From the NCBI RefSeq assembly GCF_001544975.2, contig NZ_FCOG02000003.1, positions 165,521-229,520 of the forward strand: a stretch of 64,000 nt of DNA, written 5' to 3'. The position numbers and the translations under genes are program-made. Origin of the DNA: Caballeronia arationis (GTDB taxonomy: Bacteria > Pseudomonadota > Gammaproteobacteria > Burkholderiales > Burkholderiaceae). Shown here piece by piece: positions 51,819 through 61,356 of the stretch (the stretch's first letter is position 1; each line of letters opens with the position of its first letter). The notes under the pieces are model-generated. The model had not been told where the DNA came from. It saw nothing but the letters and a program-made list of their open reading frames with translations, and did not search any database.

Positions 51819-52090
51819 GTCGATGGATTCGCAAGCGGACAGATGAAGAAGCCTAACGATCCATCCGCCTGCAAGGAACCGACGATTTCTGCTTTGCTTA
51901 TTCGCGCGGCAAGGCGTCGTCGTCGGCCTGCTCGATGACGTTCATTTGTCGACACCATCCCCTCCGTGAGCTTTATGCGCATAAGGTTCGCGGAGCTGCG
52001 CGCTTCGAGTTGCCGCACTACGCATCGCGGCAAAAGTGCAGGACCGCGTGCACTGCAAGCGCGGCCCGACCCATCGCTTTAATCAAACGC

Positions 52091-52966
52091 TCAAAGCGTC
52101 GACGCCGCAAATGTATCGCACTGGCGAATATCGCCGCTCGTGAGTCCGCGCTTGAGCCAGCGCTGACGCTGCTCGCTCGTGCCGTGCGTGAACGCTTCGG
52201 GCACTACGCGACCTTGGGTTTGCTTCTGGAGCCGGTCGTCGCCGATTGCGGCTGCCGCGTTCAGGCCTTCCGCGAAGTCGCCGGGCTCGATCAGCTTGGC
52301 GTTGTCGCGCTGCGCGGTCGCGGCCCACACGCCGGCGTAGCAGTCGGCCTGCAATTCGACGCGCACCGAAAGCGCGTTCGCGCGCTCGCGCGACATGCGC
52401 GAGCGCGCGGCATCGACTTTCTCCGAAATCCCGAGCACGTTCTGCACGTGATGCCCGACTTCATGCGCGATCACGTAGGCCTGCGCAAAGTCGCCGCTCG
52501 CGCCGAAGCGTTCGCGCAACTCGCGATAGAACGACAAGTCGATGTACACCTTGCGGTCCGCGGGACAGTAGAAAGGGCCCATCGCCGTTTCGCCGACCCC
52601 GCAAGCGGTCTGCGTGCCGCCCGAGAACAGTACGAGCTTCGGCGGCGGATAGTCCTGATTGAACTGCGTGTGAAAGATTTCCTGCCATGTGCGTTCGGTA
52701 TTGCCGAGCACGCGGCGCACGAAGACCGCGCCTGCGTCGTTCGCGGGCGGCTGGTTCGCGGGTGCGGCCTGCTGCTGCGGTGCGTGCGACTGCATTTGCG
52801 ACGCGCCGTTGATGATCACCATCGGATTGATGCCGAAGAAATACGAGGCCGCCAGTGCCACGACGATCGTCCCGATCCCGATACTGCCGCCGCCGACCCG
52901 AAATCCCCCGCCGCCGCCGCGACGGTCCTCGACATTCTGGCTTTCCGCTTCGTCATCGAGACGCAT
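52091..52966 (-). CDS. ypfJ: Neutral zinc metallopeptidase, YpfJ/KPN_02809 family
   Basis: 291 residues from ATG 52966. A Gly-rich N-terminus (DRRGGGGGFRVGGGS) precedes one transmembrane helix (IGTIVVALAASYFFGI), then an extracytoplasmic domain with the zinc motif HEVGHHVQ (HExxH) and VELQADCYAGVWA, which supplies the third ligand Glu. The end (DTFAAST) is conserved in the family. Full length. Membrane-anchored peptidase of unknown physiological target. Confidence 0.9.
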   Translation of the reverse strand: MRLDDEAESQNVEDRRGGGGGFRVGGGSIGIGTIVVALAASYFFGINPMVIINGASQMQSHAPQQQAAPANQPPANDAGAVFVRRVLGNTERTWQEIFHTQFNQDYPPPKLVLFSGGTQTACGVGETAMGPFYCPADRKVYIDLSFYRELRERFGASGDFAQAYVIAHEVGHHVQNVLGISEKVDAARSRMSRERANALSVRVELQADCYAGVWAATAQRDNAKLIEPGDFAEGLNAAAAIGDDRLQKQTQGRVVPEAFTHGTSEQRQRWLKRGLTSGDIRQCDTFAASTL

Positions 52967-53498
52967 TGTGTTTCTCCTCTTCTGGTCGCATTGGCGCGGC
53001 AAAAAAGCCGCTATGTTATCCGTCGAACCGTTCGGCACGGCCGACGTCGTGACGACATGGCACAGTTCCCCACGGGCAGGTTTCCATGTCTAACCACGGT
53101 TCCAAGCATTATGCGCACCACGTCTCATGCGGGATCGAAGGAATTGCGCGAAGTCGCCGACAGTTTTTCTTCGCCTTCCAATCGCTCTAACAAATGCCGC
53201 GACAAACACGCGCGACCGGATTGTCGCAGTGCGGTCGATTGTCGCGGAAATGGCGCGCCGTGCGCGCGACGCGTTCGTTCGCCTTGTCTCGAAAATCAAG
53301 AGAATTCAGGCCTTTAGACGCGCCAAGTCCTTGATCCTGCGGCATTTGCGCGCATTTGTAACTCTTTGACGCGACGCAACACGCATCTCGAAAGCTCGCT
53401 AAGCTTCTTCCGTCACAAGCCGCATAACCGACAAACCATCAACGAACAACTGACGAAAGCGCGCCGCCGAGCGACGTGCGCAACCCGCCCAATCCATC
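52967..53498. other. Long intergenic region upstream of the cio operon
   Basis: 532 bp. It holds the leftward ypfJ promoter and the rightward cioA promoter and leader. I looked for an FNR/ANR site (TTGAT-N4-ATCAA) and found only half sites such as CTTGATCC at about 53330. Short frames here are not convincing. A long 5' leader or sRNA for the oxidase operon remains possible but unsupported. Confidence 0.4.
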
Positions 53499-54911
53499 AT
53501 GCAATCGACTCAGGAAGCGCTGGATCTCGCGCGAATTCAGTTCGCCTTTACCGTATCGTTCCACATCATTTTTCCGGCGCTGAGCATCGGGCTCGCGAGC
53601 TTCATCGCGGTCCTCGAAGGCGCGTGGCTCAAGACCGGCAAGCCCGTCTACAAGGAACTGTGTCTCTTCTGGTCCAAGGTCTTCGCCGTCGCGTTCGGCA
53701 TGGGCGTCGTGTCGGGCGTCGTGATGAGTTACGAGTTCGGCACCAACTGGGGCGGCTTTTCCAGCTTCGCCGGGCCGATCACCGGGCCGCTCCTCACGTA
53801 TGAAGTGATGACCGCGTTCTTCCTCGAAGCGGGCTTCCTCGGAATCATGCTGTTCGGCTGGAACAAGGTCGGCAGGAAGGCGCATTTCGGCGCCACGCTG
53901 ATGGTCGCGATCGGCACGCTGATCTCGACGTTCTGGATCCTCGCGTCGAACAGCTGGATGCAGACGCCGCAGGGCTTTCGCATCGAAGGCGACCACGTCG
54001 TGCCCGTCGACTGGTTCGCGATCATCTTCAATCCGTCGTTCCCGTACCGGCTCACGCACATGGCAATCGCGGCGTTCATCGTCGCGGGGCTCGTCGTTGC
54101 CGCGACCGGCGCGTGGCACCTGCTGAAGGGCCGCCGCGATCCGGCCATCAAGAAGATGTTTTCGATGGCGCTCTGGCTGCTGCTCGTGCTGACGCCGGTG
54201 CAGGCGATCGTCGGCGATGCGCACGGCATCAACACGCGCGAACATCAGCCGGCGAAGATCGCGGCGATCGAGGGCCTGTGGGACACCGAGCAAGGCGGCA
54301 CCGCGCTGAACCTGTTCGGCATCCCGGACATGGAAGCCGAGACGACGAAGTACGCCGTATCGATTCCGCACCTCGGCAGCCTGATCCTCACGCATAGCTG
54401 GGACGGCGAGATTCGCGGACTCAAGTCCTTCCCGAAGGAAGACCGGCCGAATTCGACCGTCGTCTTCTGGAGCTTCCGGATCATGGCGGGACTCGGCGTG
54501 CTGATGATCGCGATGTCGGCGGCGGCCTGGATGTTGCGCCGTCGCGGCAGGCTCTATGAATCGCGCTGGTTCCTGCGTTTCACGCTGGCGATGGGGCCGA
54601 CTGGTTTCATCACGCTGCTTGCGGGCTGGGTCACGACCGAAGCGGGCCGCCAGCCGTGGGTCGTGTACGGCGTGATGCGCACGGCCGATGCCGTGTCGCC
54701 CGTCACGGCGCAGCAGGTCGGCGTGTCGCTGCTGGTCTTCGTGATCGTCTATACGCTCGTGTTCGGCACCGGCATCTACTACCTGCTGAAGCTCTTGAAG
54801 CACGGCCCGGCGCTGCCCGGCACGACGACCCGCGCGCCCGACATGGACGATGCCGGCCACACCGCGAGGCGCCCGCTGAGCGCCGTCACTCAATCGATCG
54901 AAGGAGCGTAA
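53499..54911 (+). CDS. cioA: Cyanide-insensitive bd-type quinol oxidase subunit I
   Basis: 470 residues, starting MQSTQEALDLARIQFAFTVS; no strong ribosome site precedes the ATG. Nine-helix CydA fold: the heme-ligand His in FTVSFHIIFPALSIG, GTNWGGFSSFAGPITGPLL, ILASNSWMQTPQGF and AGWVTTEAGRQPWVVYG. The loop between helices 6 and 7 is short, as in CIO-type oxidases, rather than the long Q-loop of E. coli CydA. Forms, with CioB and a small third subunit, a quinol oxidase that reduces O2 without pumping. Followed by cioB after 3 bp. Confidence 0.93.
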   Translation: MQSTQEALDLARIQFAFTVSFHIIFPALSIGLASFIAVLEGAWLKTGKPVYKELCLFWSKVFAVAFGMGVVSGVVMSYEFGTNWGGFSSFAGPITGPLLTYEVMTAFFLEAGFLGIMLFGWNKVGRKAHFGATLMVAIGTLISTFWILASNSWMQTPQGFRIEGDHVVPVDWFAIIFNPSFPYRLTHMAIAAFIVAGLVVAATGAWHLLKGRRDPAIKKMFSMALWLLLVLTPVQAIVGDAHGINTREHQPAKIAAIEGLWDTEQGGTALNLFGIPDMEAETTKYAVSIPHLGSLILTHSWDGEIRGLKSFPKEDRPNSTVVFWSFRIMAGLGVLMIAMSAAAWMLRRRGRLYESRWFLRFTLAMGPTGFITLLAGWVTTEAGRQPWVVYGVMRTADAVSPVTAQQVGVSLLVFVIVYTLVFGTGIYYLLKLLKHGPALPGTTTRAPDMDDAGHTARRPLSAVTQSIEGA

Positions 54912-54914
54912 TTC

Positions 54915-55916
54915 ATGGATCTCACCCTCGCATGGGCCGCGATCATCGCGCTGGGCGTGCTGATGTACGTCGTGCTGGACGGCTTCGATCTCGGCATCGG
55001 CATCCTGTTTCCGCTCTTTCCCGACGAACACGACCGCGACGTCATGATGAACACCGTCGCGCCCGTCTGGGACGGCAACGAGACCTGGCTCGTGCTCGGC
55101 GGCGCGGGCCTGTTCGCCGCGTTTCCGATGCTCTATTCGACCGTGCTTTCCGCGCTCTATCTGCCGCTCGTGCTGATGCTCGTGTGCCTGATCTTCCGGG
55201 GCGTGTCGTTCGAAATCCGTGCGAAGGCGTCGCGCACGAAGCACCTTTGGGACCTTGCGTTCATCGGCGGATCGGCGGGCGCGACGTTCTTCCAGGGCGT
55301 AGCGCTGGGCGCGTTCCTCGACGGCATCCCGGTCGCGGACGGCCGCTTTTCCGGCGACGCGTTTGGCTGGTTCACGCCGTTCAGCATGTTCACGGGCGCG
55401 GCACTGGTAGTGACGTACGCGCTGCTCGGCTGCTGCTGGCTGATTGCGAAGACCGAGGGCGACCTGCAGCGGCGGTTCTATCGGATCGTGTGGCCGCTAA
55501 CCGTCCTGCAGCTCGCAACGATTGCCGTGGTCAGCATCTGGACGCCGTTTCAGGATCAGGGCATCGCGATGCGCTGGTTCGATTCGCCGCTCTTTTATCG
55601 GCTGCTGCCGGTGCCGGTGCTGGTGGTTGCGTGCGCGTGGATCATGCGACGCTCGATTCGCTCCCGGCATGAGAGGCGGCCATTTGCGATGGCGCTCGGG
55701 TTTGTGCTGCTCGGGTTCGCGGGTCTCGTCGTGAGCATTTCACCGCAGGAAGTCCTGCCGGGCGTTTCGTTGTGGGATGCGGCTGCACCGCGCTCCAGCC
55801 AGTTGTTCACGATTGTCGGGGCGGCGGTCATTTTGCCCGTGATCGTGGCGTACACCACGCTTGGGTATTGGGTCTTCAGAGGGAAGGTGCGCCATGGCGA
55901 ACATCACTATCACTAA
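54915..55916 (+). CDS. cioB: Cyanide-insensitive bd-type quinol oxidase subunit II
   Basis: 333 residues. CydB fold with about eight helices: MYVVLDGFDLGIGILFPLF near the N-terminus, VAPVWDGNETWLVLGGAGLFAAFP (family hallmark), GVSFEIRAKA and the C-terminal PVIVAYTTLGYWVFRGKVRH. The ribosome site lies within the end of cioA (GAAGGAGCG). Partner of CioA. Its 3' end overlaps the start of a DUF2474 gene, as in other three-subunit bd oxidases. Confidence 0.93.
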   Translation: MDLTLAWAAIIALGVLMYVVLDGFDLGIGILFPLFPDEHDRDVMMNTVAPVWDGNETWLVLGGAGLFAAFPMLYSTVLSALYLPLVLMLVCLIFRGVSFEIRAKASRTKHLWDLAFIGGSAGATFFQGVALGAFLDGIPVADGRFSGDAFGWFTPFSMFTGAALVVTYALLGCCWLIAKTEGDLQRRFYRIVWPLTVLQLATIAVVSIWTPFQDQGIAMRWFDSPLFYRLLPVPVLVVACAWIMRRSIRSRHERRPFAMALGFVLLGFAGLVVSISPQEVLPGVSLWDAAAPRSSQLFTIVGAAVILPVIVAYTTLGYWVFRGKVRHGEHHYH

Positions 55917-56043
55917 GGTCGCAGGGCGCGGCAGGCTGGCGCAAGTTTGCTGGTTTCTTGCGCTCTGGCTCGCCGGGGTCGGCGGAACGATGTTGCTTGC
56001 TCTGCCGTTCAAGCTGCTTATTCGGGCGGGGGCCGGCGGGTAG
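55894..56043 (+). CDS. DUF2474-type small subunit of the bd oxidase
   Basis: 49 residues from ATG 55894, overlapping the last 23 bp of cioB; AAGGTGCGCC serves as ribosome site. One transmembrane helix: AQVCWFLALWLAGVGGTMLLALPFKLLIR, with the W-F-x-L-W-x-A-G pattern of DUF2474. CydX/CydS-like peptides of this size stabilise the heme site of bd oxidases. Identity is supported by size, position directly after cioB and the single helix. Confidence 0.75.
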   Translation: MANITITKVAGRGRLAQVCWFLALWLAGVGGTMLLALPFKLLIRAGAGG

Positions 56044-56114
56044 CGAGATTCTGCTTGCAGCGGGAATCGGGACTTTGCTCAGACAACCAAGCCCGTCCCG
56101 CGCGTCAGAAAAAA

Positions 56115-57170
56115 TCAGAACCCCGCCGCGACGGCAATCCCCCCCGCGACAATTCCAAACCCCACCACGGCAACCGAAACCACCACGAGCACGCGCCGCG
56201 GAAACGACCGTCCGAGCATCGCCAGCGACGGCACGCTGATCGGCGGCAGCGTCATCAGCAACGCCCCGGCGGGCCCCGCCGCCATCCCGAGCGAGAGCAT
56301 CGCCTGAATGATCGGCACTTCGCCCGCCGTCGGTATCACGAACAGCATCCCCGCGACTGCAAACGCAACGATCCAGATCAGACTGTTGTCGATGTCCGGT
56401 CCGATATGCGGAAAGAGCCACGCACGCGCCGCGCCAAGCAACAGCACGAGCACGATGTACTCGGGCACGAGACGCAGCGTCATCCGGCCCAGAATCTTCA
56501 TCCAGCGCGAAAACGCCGTGCCCGGCTCGTCTTCATCGATCATCTGCTTGAGCGCTTCGCGCGACGCCTCCGCTTCCTTCGGCGTCACCATCCGGTTCAC
56601 GACGTAGCCGAGCCCGAACACCATCAACACGCCCAGCCCGAGGCGCAGACCCATCCACTGCCAGCCGAGCACGAAGCCCATGAACACCAGCGCCGCCGGA
56701 TTCAGCACCGTGTTGCCGAGCCAGAACGCGATCGCCGCGCCCGGCGCCGCCTGCCGCGCCCGCAATCCCGCGACGACCGGCGCCGCGCAGCACGTGCACA
56801 TCATCCCCGGCAACGACATCAGGCCGCCGTTCACGACGCTCCCGAAATCGCTGCGGCCCAGCGCGCGCGCCACCCACTGCGGCGGAATCAGCGCCTGCAC
56901 GGCGGAGCCGAGCAGCAGGCCGAGCACCATCGCCTGCCAGATCGCCTTGCCGTAAGCCAGCGCGTAATCGAGCGCAGCCTTGAGCGACGGCTCGGGCGCG
57001 CTCGCGGCCGTGCCCATCAGGATGGACTTGCCGATCGAATGCTGGCTCGCCGCGACGAACGCGCGGTTGTAGTACGGGAACCACTTCACGTAGAAGAGGC
57101 CGATCACGGCGATCAGCACAAACGTCACGAGTCCGAGTGCGATGCGCGGTTGTCGAAGGGTGGGGTTCAT
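56115..57170 (-). CDS. YraQ/UPF0718-family permease
   Basis: 351 residues. About eight hydrophobic segments in two halves (PTLRQPRIALGLVTFVLIAV, QAMVLGLLLGSAVQALI, AVAGMLFVIPTAGEVPIIQAML). The family signature SLPGMMCTCCAAPVVAGLRAR holds three nearby cysteines inside the membrane; the relative ArsP uses such thiols to export organoarsenicals, and others move different (semi)metals or thiols. Convergent with the cio operon (71 bp) and downstream of mnmH on the same strand by 60 bp, so possibly cotranscribed with a selenium/sulfur tRNA enzyme. Substrate unknown. Confidence 0.82.
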   Translation of the reverse strand: MNPTLRQPRIALGLVTFVLIAVIGLFYVKWFPYYNRAFVAASQHSIGKSILMGTAASAPEPSLKAALDYALAYGKAIWQAMVLGLLLGSAVQALIPPQWVARALGRSDFGSVVNGGLMSLPGMMCTCCAAPVVAGLRARQAAPGAAIAFWLGNTVLNPAALVFMGFVLGWQWMGLRLGLGVLMVFGLGYVVNRMVTPKEAEASREALKQMIDEDEPGTAFSRWMKILGRMTLRLVPEYIVLVLLLGAARAWLFPHIGPDIDNSLIWIVAFAVAGMLFVIPTAGEVPIIQAMLSLGMAAGPAGALLMTLPPISVPSLAMLGRSFPRRVLVVVSVAVVGFGIVAGGIAVAAGF

Positions 57171-57230
57171 GGTCTTGGGAATAAAGCGTTGTTGTATGCG
57201 AATTCGGGGCCAGGGCTCGCGCGCCGGTCT

Positions 57231-58298
57231 TCAACCGATTGCAACGGCCGTTTCGTTCAGTTGTGCAAGGAGCGCCCTCGCCTGCTCGACGCTGTCGGCA
57301 TCGTTCGGACGAAAGAGCACATGCGTCGCATGCTCAAGCTCGGTGAAATGCGCGCCGCTGCTGCGCGCATAGGCCGGGTCGTAATGCAGGTCGATCAGTT
57401 CGCCGAACAACGCGCCGCGCGCGCCCTCGTCGATCAGTCGATGCCAGTGCGTCACGCGCTCGCGGCTATGCAGGCCTATCAGCTTGGCGAGTTGCTGCTT
57501 GAAGAACGCGGGCTCGTCGAAGAGATGGCCGTAATCCTGCAGCAGGAACGCGATGCGGTCGTCGTGGCTCGCCTCCACCTCGACGCACGCGCCCCGGTGA
57601 AACGTCACGAGCAGCGACTCCGGCAGCGTGATCGAACCGATGCGCCGGCTCTCCGCCTCGACGAACACCGGCCGCGAAACGTCGAACCCGCGCAGCTTGC
57701 CGACGAGCGCGGAGTCGAAACTCTTCTGCGACGGCTGCGGCTCGCCCGGCAGCGCGCCGAGCAGCGACCCGCGATGCGCTGCGAGCCCTTCCAGATCGAG
57801 CACCTGCGCGCCCGCCGCGCGCAACGCCTGCAGCAGGCGCGTCTTGCCGCTGCCCGTATGACCGACAAGCGCGACATAGCGAAAGCGTTTCGGCAGCGCG
57901 TCGAGCAAATCGAGCGTCGCGCGCCGGTACGTCTTGTAGCCGCCGTCGAGCTGACGCGCCTGCCAGCCGATCATGTTGAACCAGGTCGTCATCGAGCCGG
58001 AACGCTTGCCGCCGCGCCAGCAATAAATGAGGGGACGCCAGTTCCTCGGGCGGTCGGCGAAGGTGGTCTCGAGATGCCGGGCGATGTTGCGCGCAACCAT
58101 CGCGGCGCCGACGCGCGTCGCCTCGAACGGCGACACCTGCTTGTACATCGTGCCGACGATCACGCGCTCCTCGTTGCTCAGAACGGGTGCATTGATCGCA
58201 CCGGGAATGTGATCCTCGGCGAATTCGAGCGGCGTGCGGACGTCGACGACTTCATCGAAATCCTTGAGCCGGTCCAGGCTCACGAGCAGATTTTTCAA
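57231..58298 (-). CDS. mnmH: tRNA 2-selenouridine synthase
   Basis: 355 residues, the family length. N-terminal rhodanese domain (~1-125) with DVRTPLEFAEDHIPGAINAP and active-site loop YCWRGGKRSGSM (catalytic Cys). The C-terminal P-loop domain begins GHTGSGKTRLLQAL and includes DLEGLAAHRGSLLGALP. It geranylates and then selenates 2-thiouridine at tRNA position 34 using selenophosphate. selD is not in the window. Divergent from the ethanolamine operon. Confidence 0.93.
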   Translation of the reverse strand: MKNLLVSLDRLKDFDEVVDVRTPLEFAEDHIPGAINAPVLSNEERVIVGTMYKQVSPFEATRVGAAMVARNIARHLETTFADRPRNWRPLIYCWRGGKRSGSMTTWFNMIGWQARQLDGGYKTYRRATLDLLDALPKRFRYVALVGHTGSGKTRLLQALRAAGAQVLDLEGLAAHRGSLLGALPGEPQPSQKSFDSALVGKLRGFDVSRPVFVEAESRRIGSITLPESLLVTFHRGACVEVEASHDDRIAFLLQDYGHLFDEPAFFKQQLAKLIGLHSRERVTHWHRLIDEGARGALFGELIDLHYDPAYARSSGAHFTELEHATHVLFRPNDADSVEQARALLAQLNETAVAIG

Positions 58299-58526
58299 GG
58301 TGACGACGCGCGTTTCGACGATTGATCGGGACGCGAATTATCGCACGCAAGCGCTTTGGCGGCCCGCGGCCCGCTCGCCGACATTACAGGAAGCCTACGA
58401 AACACGTCCGATTTCCTGCCGAATTTCGATAACGCCCGCCGTTTTTGGCTCACTACATTGGCAGTTCGGGCCGCGACGCGGCACACGTCCTCTCACCTTC
58501 ACGCGTTTTCATCCGGGAGCCAGCCG

Positions 58527-59930
58527 ATGAGCATCGAATCGACGAATCAGCATGCGGGCGTCGTCACGCACCACGAACTGAAGCAGACGCTTGGCACGTG
58601 GCAGCTGTGGGGTATCGCGGTCGGCCTCGTGATTTCCGGCGAATATTTCGGCTGGAGCTACGGCTGGGCAAGCGCCGGCACGCTCGGGTTCGTCGTGACG
58701 GCGCTCTTCATCGCGGCGATGTACACCACGTTCATCTTCAGCTTCACCGAGCTGACGACTTCGATTCCGCATGCCGGCGGCCCGTTCGCCTACGCGCGGC
58801 AGGCGTTCGGCCCGGTCGGCGGCTATCTCGCGGGTGCGGCGACGCTCGTCGAATTCGTGTTCGCGCCGCCCGCGATCTCGCTTGCGATCGGCGCCTATCT
58901 GCACGTGCAGTTTCCCGGGCTCGATCCGAAGCACGCGGCGATGGGCGCGTATCTCGTCTTCATGGCGCTCAACATCGTCGGCGTGCAGATCGCGGCAACG
59001 TTCGAGCTCGTCGTCACGCTGCTCGCGATCTTCGAACTGCTCGTGTTCATGGGCGTCGTCGCACCGGGATTCCAGTGGTCGAACTTCGTGAAGGGCGGCT
59101 GGTCCGGCGCCGACAGCTTCTCGGTCGGCTCGTTCTCCGGCATGTTCGCCGCGATCCCGTTCGCGATCTGGTTCTTCCTTGCGATCGAAGGCGTCGCGAT
59201 GGCGGCCGAGGAAGCGAAGAACCCAAAGCGATCGATTCCGATTGCCTACGTGGCGGGCATCATCACGCTCGTGCTGCTCGCGATCGGCGTGATGGTGTTT
59301 GCGGGGGCCGCGGGCGACTGGACCAAGCTCTCGAACATCAACGATCCGCTGCCGCAGGCGATGAAGTTCATCGTCGGCAATAACAGCGGCTGGCTGCACA
59401 TGCTCGTATGGCTCGGTCTTTTCGGACTGGTCGCGTCGTTCCACGGCATCATCCTCGGCTATTCGCGCCAGATTTTCGCGCTGGCGCGTGCGGGTTATCT
59501 GCCGGAGTTTCTGGCGAAGGTGCATCCGCGGTTCAAGACGCCGCATCGGGCGATCATTGCGGGCGGCGTGATCGGGATCGCCGCGATCTACAGCGATAAC
59601 CTGATCCAGTTCGGCGGGCAGACGCTGACGGCGAATATCGTGACGATGTCGGTGTTCGGCGCGATCGTGATGTACATCATCAGCATGATGTCGCTCTTCA
59701 AGCTTCGCCGGACCCAGCCCCACATGGAGCGGCCTTTCAAGGCGCCGATGTTTCCGGTTTTTCCCGGTTTTGCGCTCGGCGCGGCCGTGGTTTGTCTCGC
59801 GACCATGATCTACTTCAACTGGCTCGTCGCGCTCGTGTTTGCGGGGTTCCTGGCCCTTGGCTATGGATACTTTCTCGCTACGCGGCATCAGCGGGACATT
59901 GCGCCGGCGGATGCGCTGCTCGAAGATTGA
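58527..59930 (+). CDS. eat: Ethanolamine permease
   Basis: 467 residues from ATG 58527. APC-superfamily transporter with about twelve helices: GTWQLWGIAVGLVISGEYFGWSYGW (helix 1, with the broken-helix GLVISG), TSIPHAGGPFAYARQAFGPVGG, and EGVAMAAEEAKNPKRSIP. Imports ethanolamine. 49 bp before eutB on the same strand, forming the cassette eat-eutB-eutC with a regulator behind. The 228 bp upstream (divergent mnmH) should hold the promoter. Confidence 0.93.
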   Translation: MSIESTNQHAGVVTHHELKQTLGTWQLWGIAVGLVISGEYFGWSYGWASAGTLGFVVTALFIAAMYTTFIFSFTELTTSIPHAGGPFAYARQAFGPVGGYLAGAATLVEFVFAPPAISLAIGAYLHVQFPGLDPKHAAMGAYLVFMALNIVGVQIAATFELVVTLLAIFELLVFMGVVAPGFQWSNFVKGGWSGADSFSVGSFSGMFAAIPFAIWFFLAIEGVAMAAEEAKNPKRSIPIAYVAGIITLVLLAIGVMVFAGAAGDWTKLSNINDPLPQAMKFIVGNNSGWLHMLVWLGLFGLVASFHGIILGYSRQIFALARAGYLPEFLAKVHPRFKTPHRAIIAGGVIGIAAIYSDNLIQFGGQTLTANIVTMSVFGAIVMYIISMMSLFKLRRTQPHMERPFKAPMFPVFPGFALGAAVVCLATMIYFNWLVALVFAGFLALGYGYFLATRHQRDIAPADALLED

Positions 59931-59979
59931 AGAACCAGCGCAAAATATCCACGGTGCACAGCAGGAAAAGGACCGAGCG

Positions 59980-61356
59980 ATGACTTACGCAGAAACCATC
60001 GGAAGCCGAACCTACCGCTTCGCGGACCTCAAGACGCTGCTGGCGAAGGCCAGCCCGTTGCGCTCCGGCGATCAACTGGCCGGCGTCACGGCGGCAACGG
60101 AAGAAGAACGCGTCGCAGCGAAAATGGCGCTGGCGAACGTGCCGCTGCAAACCTTCCTGACCGAAGCGGTCATCCCTTACGAGGACGATGAAGTCACGCG
60201 CCTCATCATCGACGATCACTCGTCCGAGGCCTTCGCGCCGGTCTCACACCTGACGGTCGGCGACTTCCGCAACTGGCTGCTCGCCGATACCACCTGTACC
60301 GACGCGCTCGTCGCCGTCACGGCCGGCCTCACGCCGGAAATGGTCGCGGCCGTGTCGAAGCTGATGCGCAACCAGGACCTCATCCTCGCGGCCAAAAAAC
60401 GCCCGGTCGTTACGCGCTTTCGAAATACGATCGGGCTGCCCGGCCGCTTGTCGGTGCGCCTGCAGCCGAATCATCCGACCGACGACACCAAAGGCATCGC
60501 CGCCTCGATGTTCGACGGCCTCATGTACGGCTGCGGCGACGCGGTCATCGGCATCAATCCCGCATCGGATTCGTTGAGCGCGATCACCGCGCTCATCGAG
60601 ATGATCGACGAATTCCGCCAGCGTTACGATGTCCCCACGCAATCCTGCGTGCTCACGCATGTGACCAATACGATCGCGGCCATCGAAAAAGGCGCCCCCG
60701 TCGACCTCGTGTTCCAGTCGATCGCCGGCACCGAGAAGGCCAACGCGAGCTTCGGCGTGTCGCTCGCGCTGTTGAAGGAAGCGCACGAGGCGGGCCTGTC
60801 GCTCAAGCGCGGCACGGTCGGCGACAATCTCATGTACTTCGAAACCGGCCAGGGCAGCGCGCTTTCGGCGAACGCGCATCACGGCGTCGATCAGCAGACG
60901 TGCGAGGTGCGCGCCTACACGGTCGCGCGCAAGTTCGATCCGCTTCTGACCAATACCGTGGTCGGCTTCATCGGACCCGAGTATCTGTACGACGGCCGGC
61001 AGATCATCCGCGCCGGGCTCGAAGATCACTTCTGCGGCAAGCTGCTCGGCGTGCCGATGGGCTGCGACATCTGCTACACGAACCACGCCGAAGCCGATCA
61101 GGACGACATGGACAATCTGCTCACGCTGCTCGGCGTGGCGAACGTCAACTTCATCATGGGCATTCCCGGCGCCGACGACGTGATGCTCAACTATCAAAGC
61201 ACATCGTTCCATGACGCGCTCTACGTGCGCCGCGTGCTGAACCTGAAACGCGCGCCGGAATTCGAAGCGTGGCTCGAATCGATGCGCATCACCGACGCGC
61301 GCGGCGCCTTGCTCGCGCAAGCGGCGCAGCCGCTCATCGAATGGATGGACGCGTGA
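59980..61356 (+). CDS. eutB: Ethanolamine ammonia-lyase large subunit
   Basis: 458 residues from ATG 59980. TIM-barrel, adenosylcobalamin-dependent: TRFRNTIGLPGRLSVRLQPNHPTDD, GCGDAVIGINPASDS, QSCVLTHVTNTIAAIEKG, ETGQGSALSANAHHGVDQQTCE and GVPMGCDICYTNHAEAD. Converts ethanolamine to acetaldehyde and NH3. It overlaps eutC by one base (TGATG), typical of coupled subunits. No microcompartment shell genes or eutA reactivase follow, so this is the simple soluble form. Confidence 0.95.
   Translation: MTYAETIGSRTYRFADLKTLLAKASPLRSGDQLAGVTAATEEERVAAKMALANVPLQTFLTEAVIPYEDDEVTRLIIDDHSSEAFAPVSHLTVGDFRNWLLADTTCTDALVAVTAGLTPEMVAAVSKLMRNQDLILAAKKRPVVTRFRNTIGLPGRLSVRLQPNHPTDDTKGIAASMFDGLMYGCGDAVIGINPASDSLSAITALIEMIDEFRQRYDVPTQSCVLTHVTNTIAAIEKGAPVDLVFQSIAGTEKANASFGVSLALLKEAHEAGLSLKRGTVGDNLMYFETGQGSALSANAHHGVDQQTCEVRAYTVARKFDPLLTNTVVGFIGPEYLYDGRQIIRAGLEDHFCGKLLGVPMGCDICYTNHAEADQDDMDNLLTLLGVANVNFIMGIPGADDVMLNYQSTSFHDALYVRRVLNLKRAPEFEAWLESMRITDARGALLAQAAQPLIEWMDA

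Noticed and set aside
51797..52033. 78-codon frame overlapping the start of the LLM monooxygenase
   Set aside because: It overlaps a clear gene start, has Arg-rich shadow composition and no start signal.
53127..53369. 80-codon frame upstream of cioA
   Set aside because: Basic, low-complexity composition and no ribosome site; not distinguishable from chance in GC-rich DNA.
52967..53498. FNR/ANR site for the cio operon
   Set aside because: Only half sites (TTGAT) were found, with no properly spaced partner.
58299..58526. Sigma54 promoter before eat (TTGGCAG at about 58457)
   Set aside because: The required GG-N10-GC spacing is not met; the GC comes one base late.
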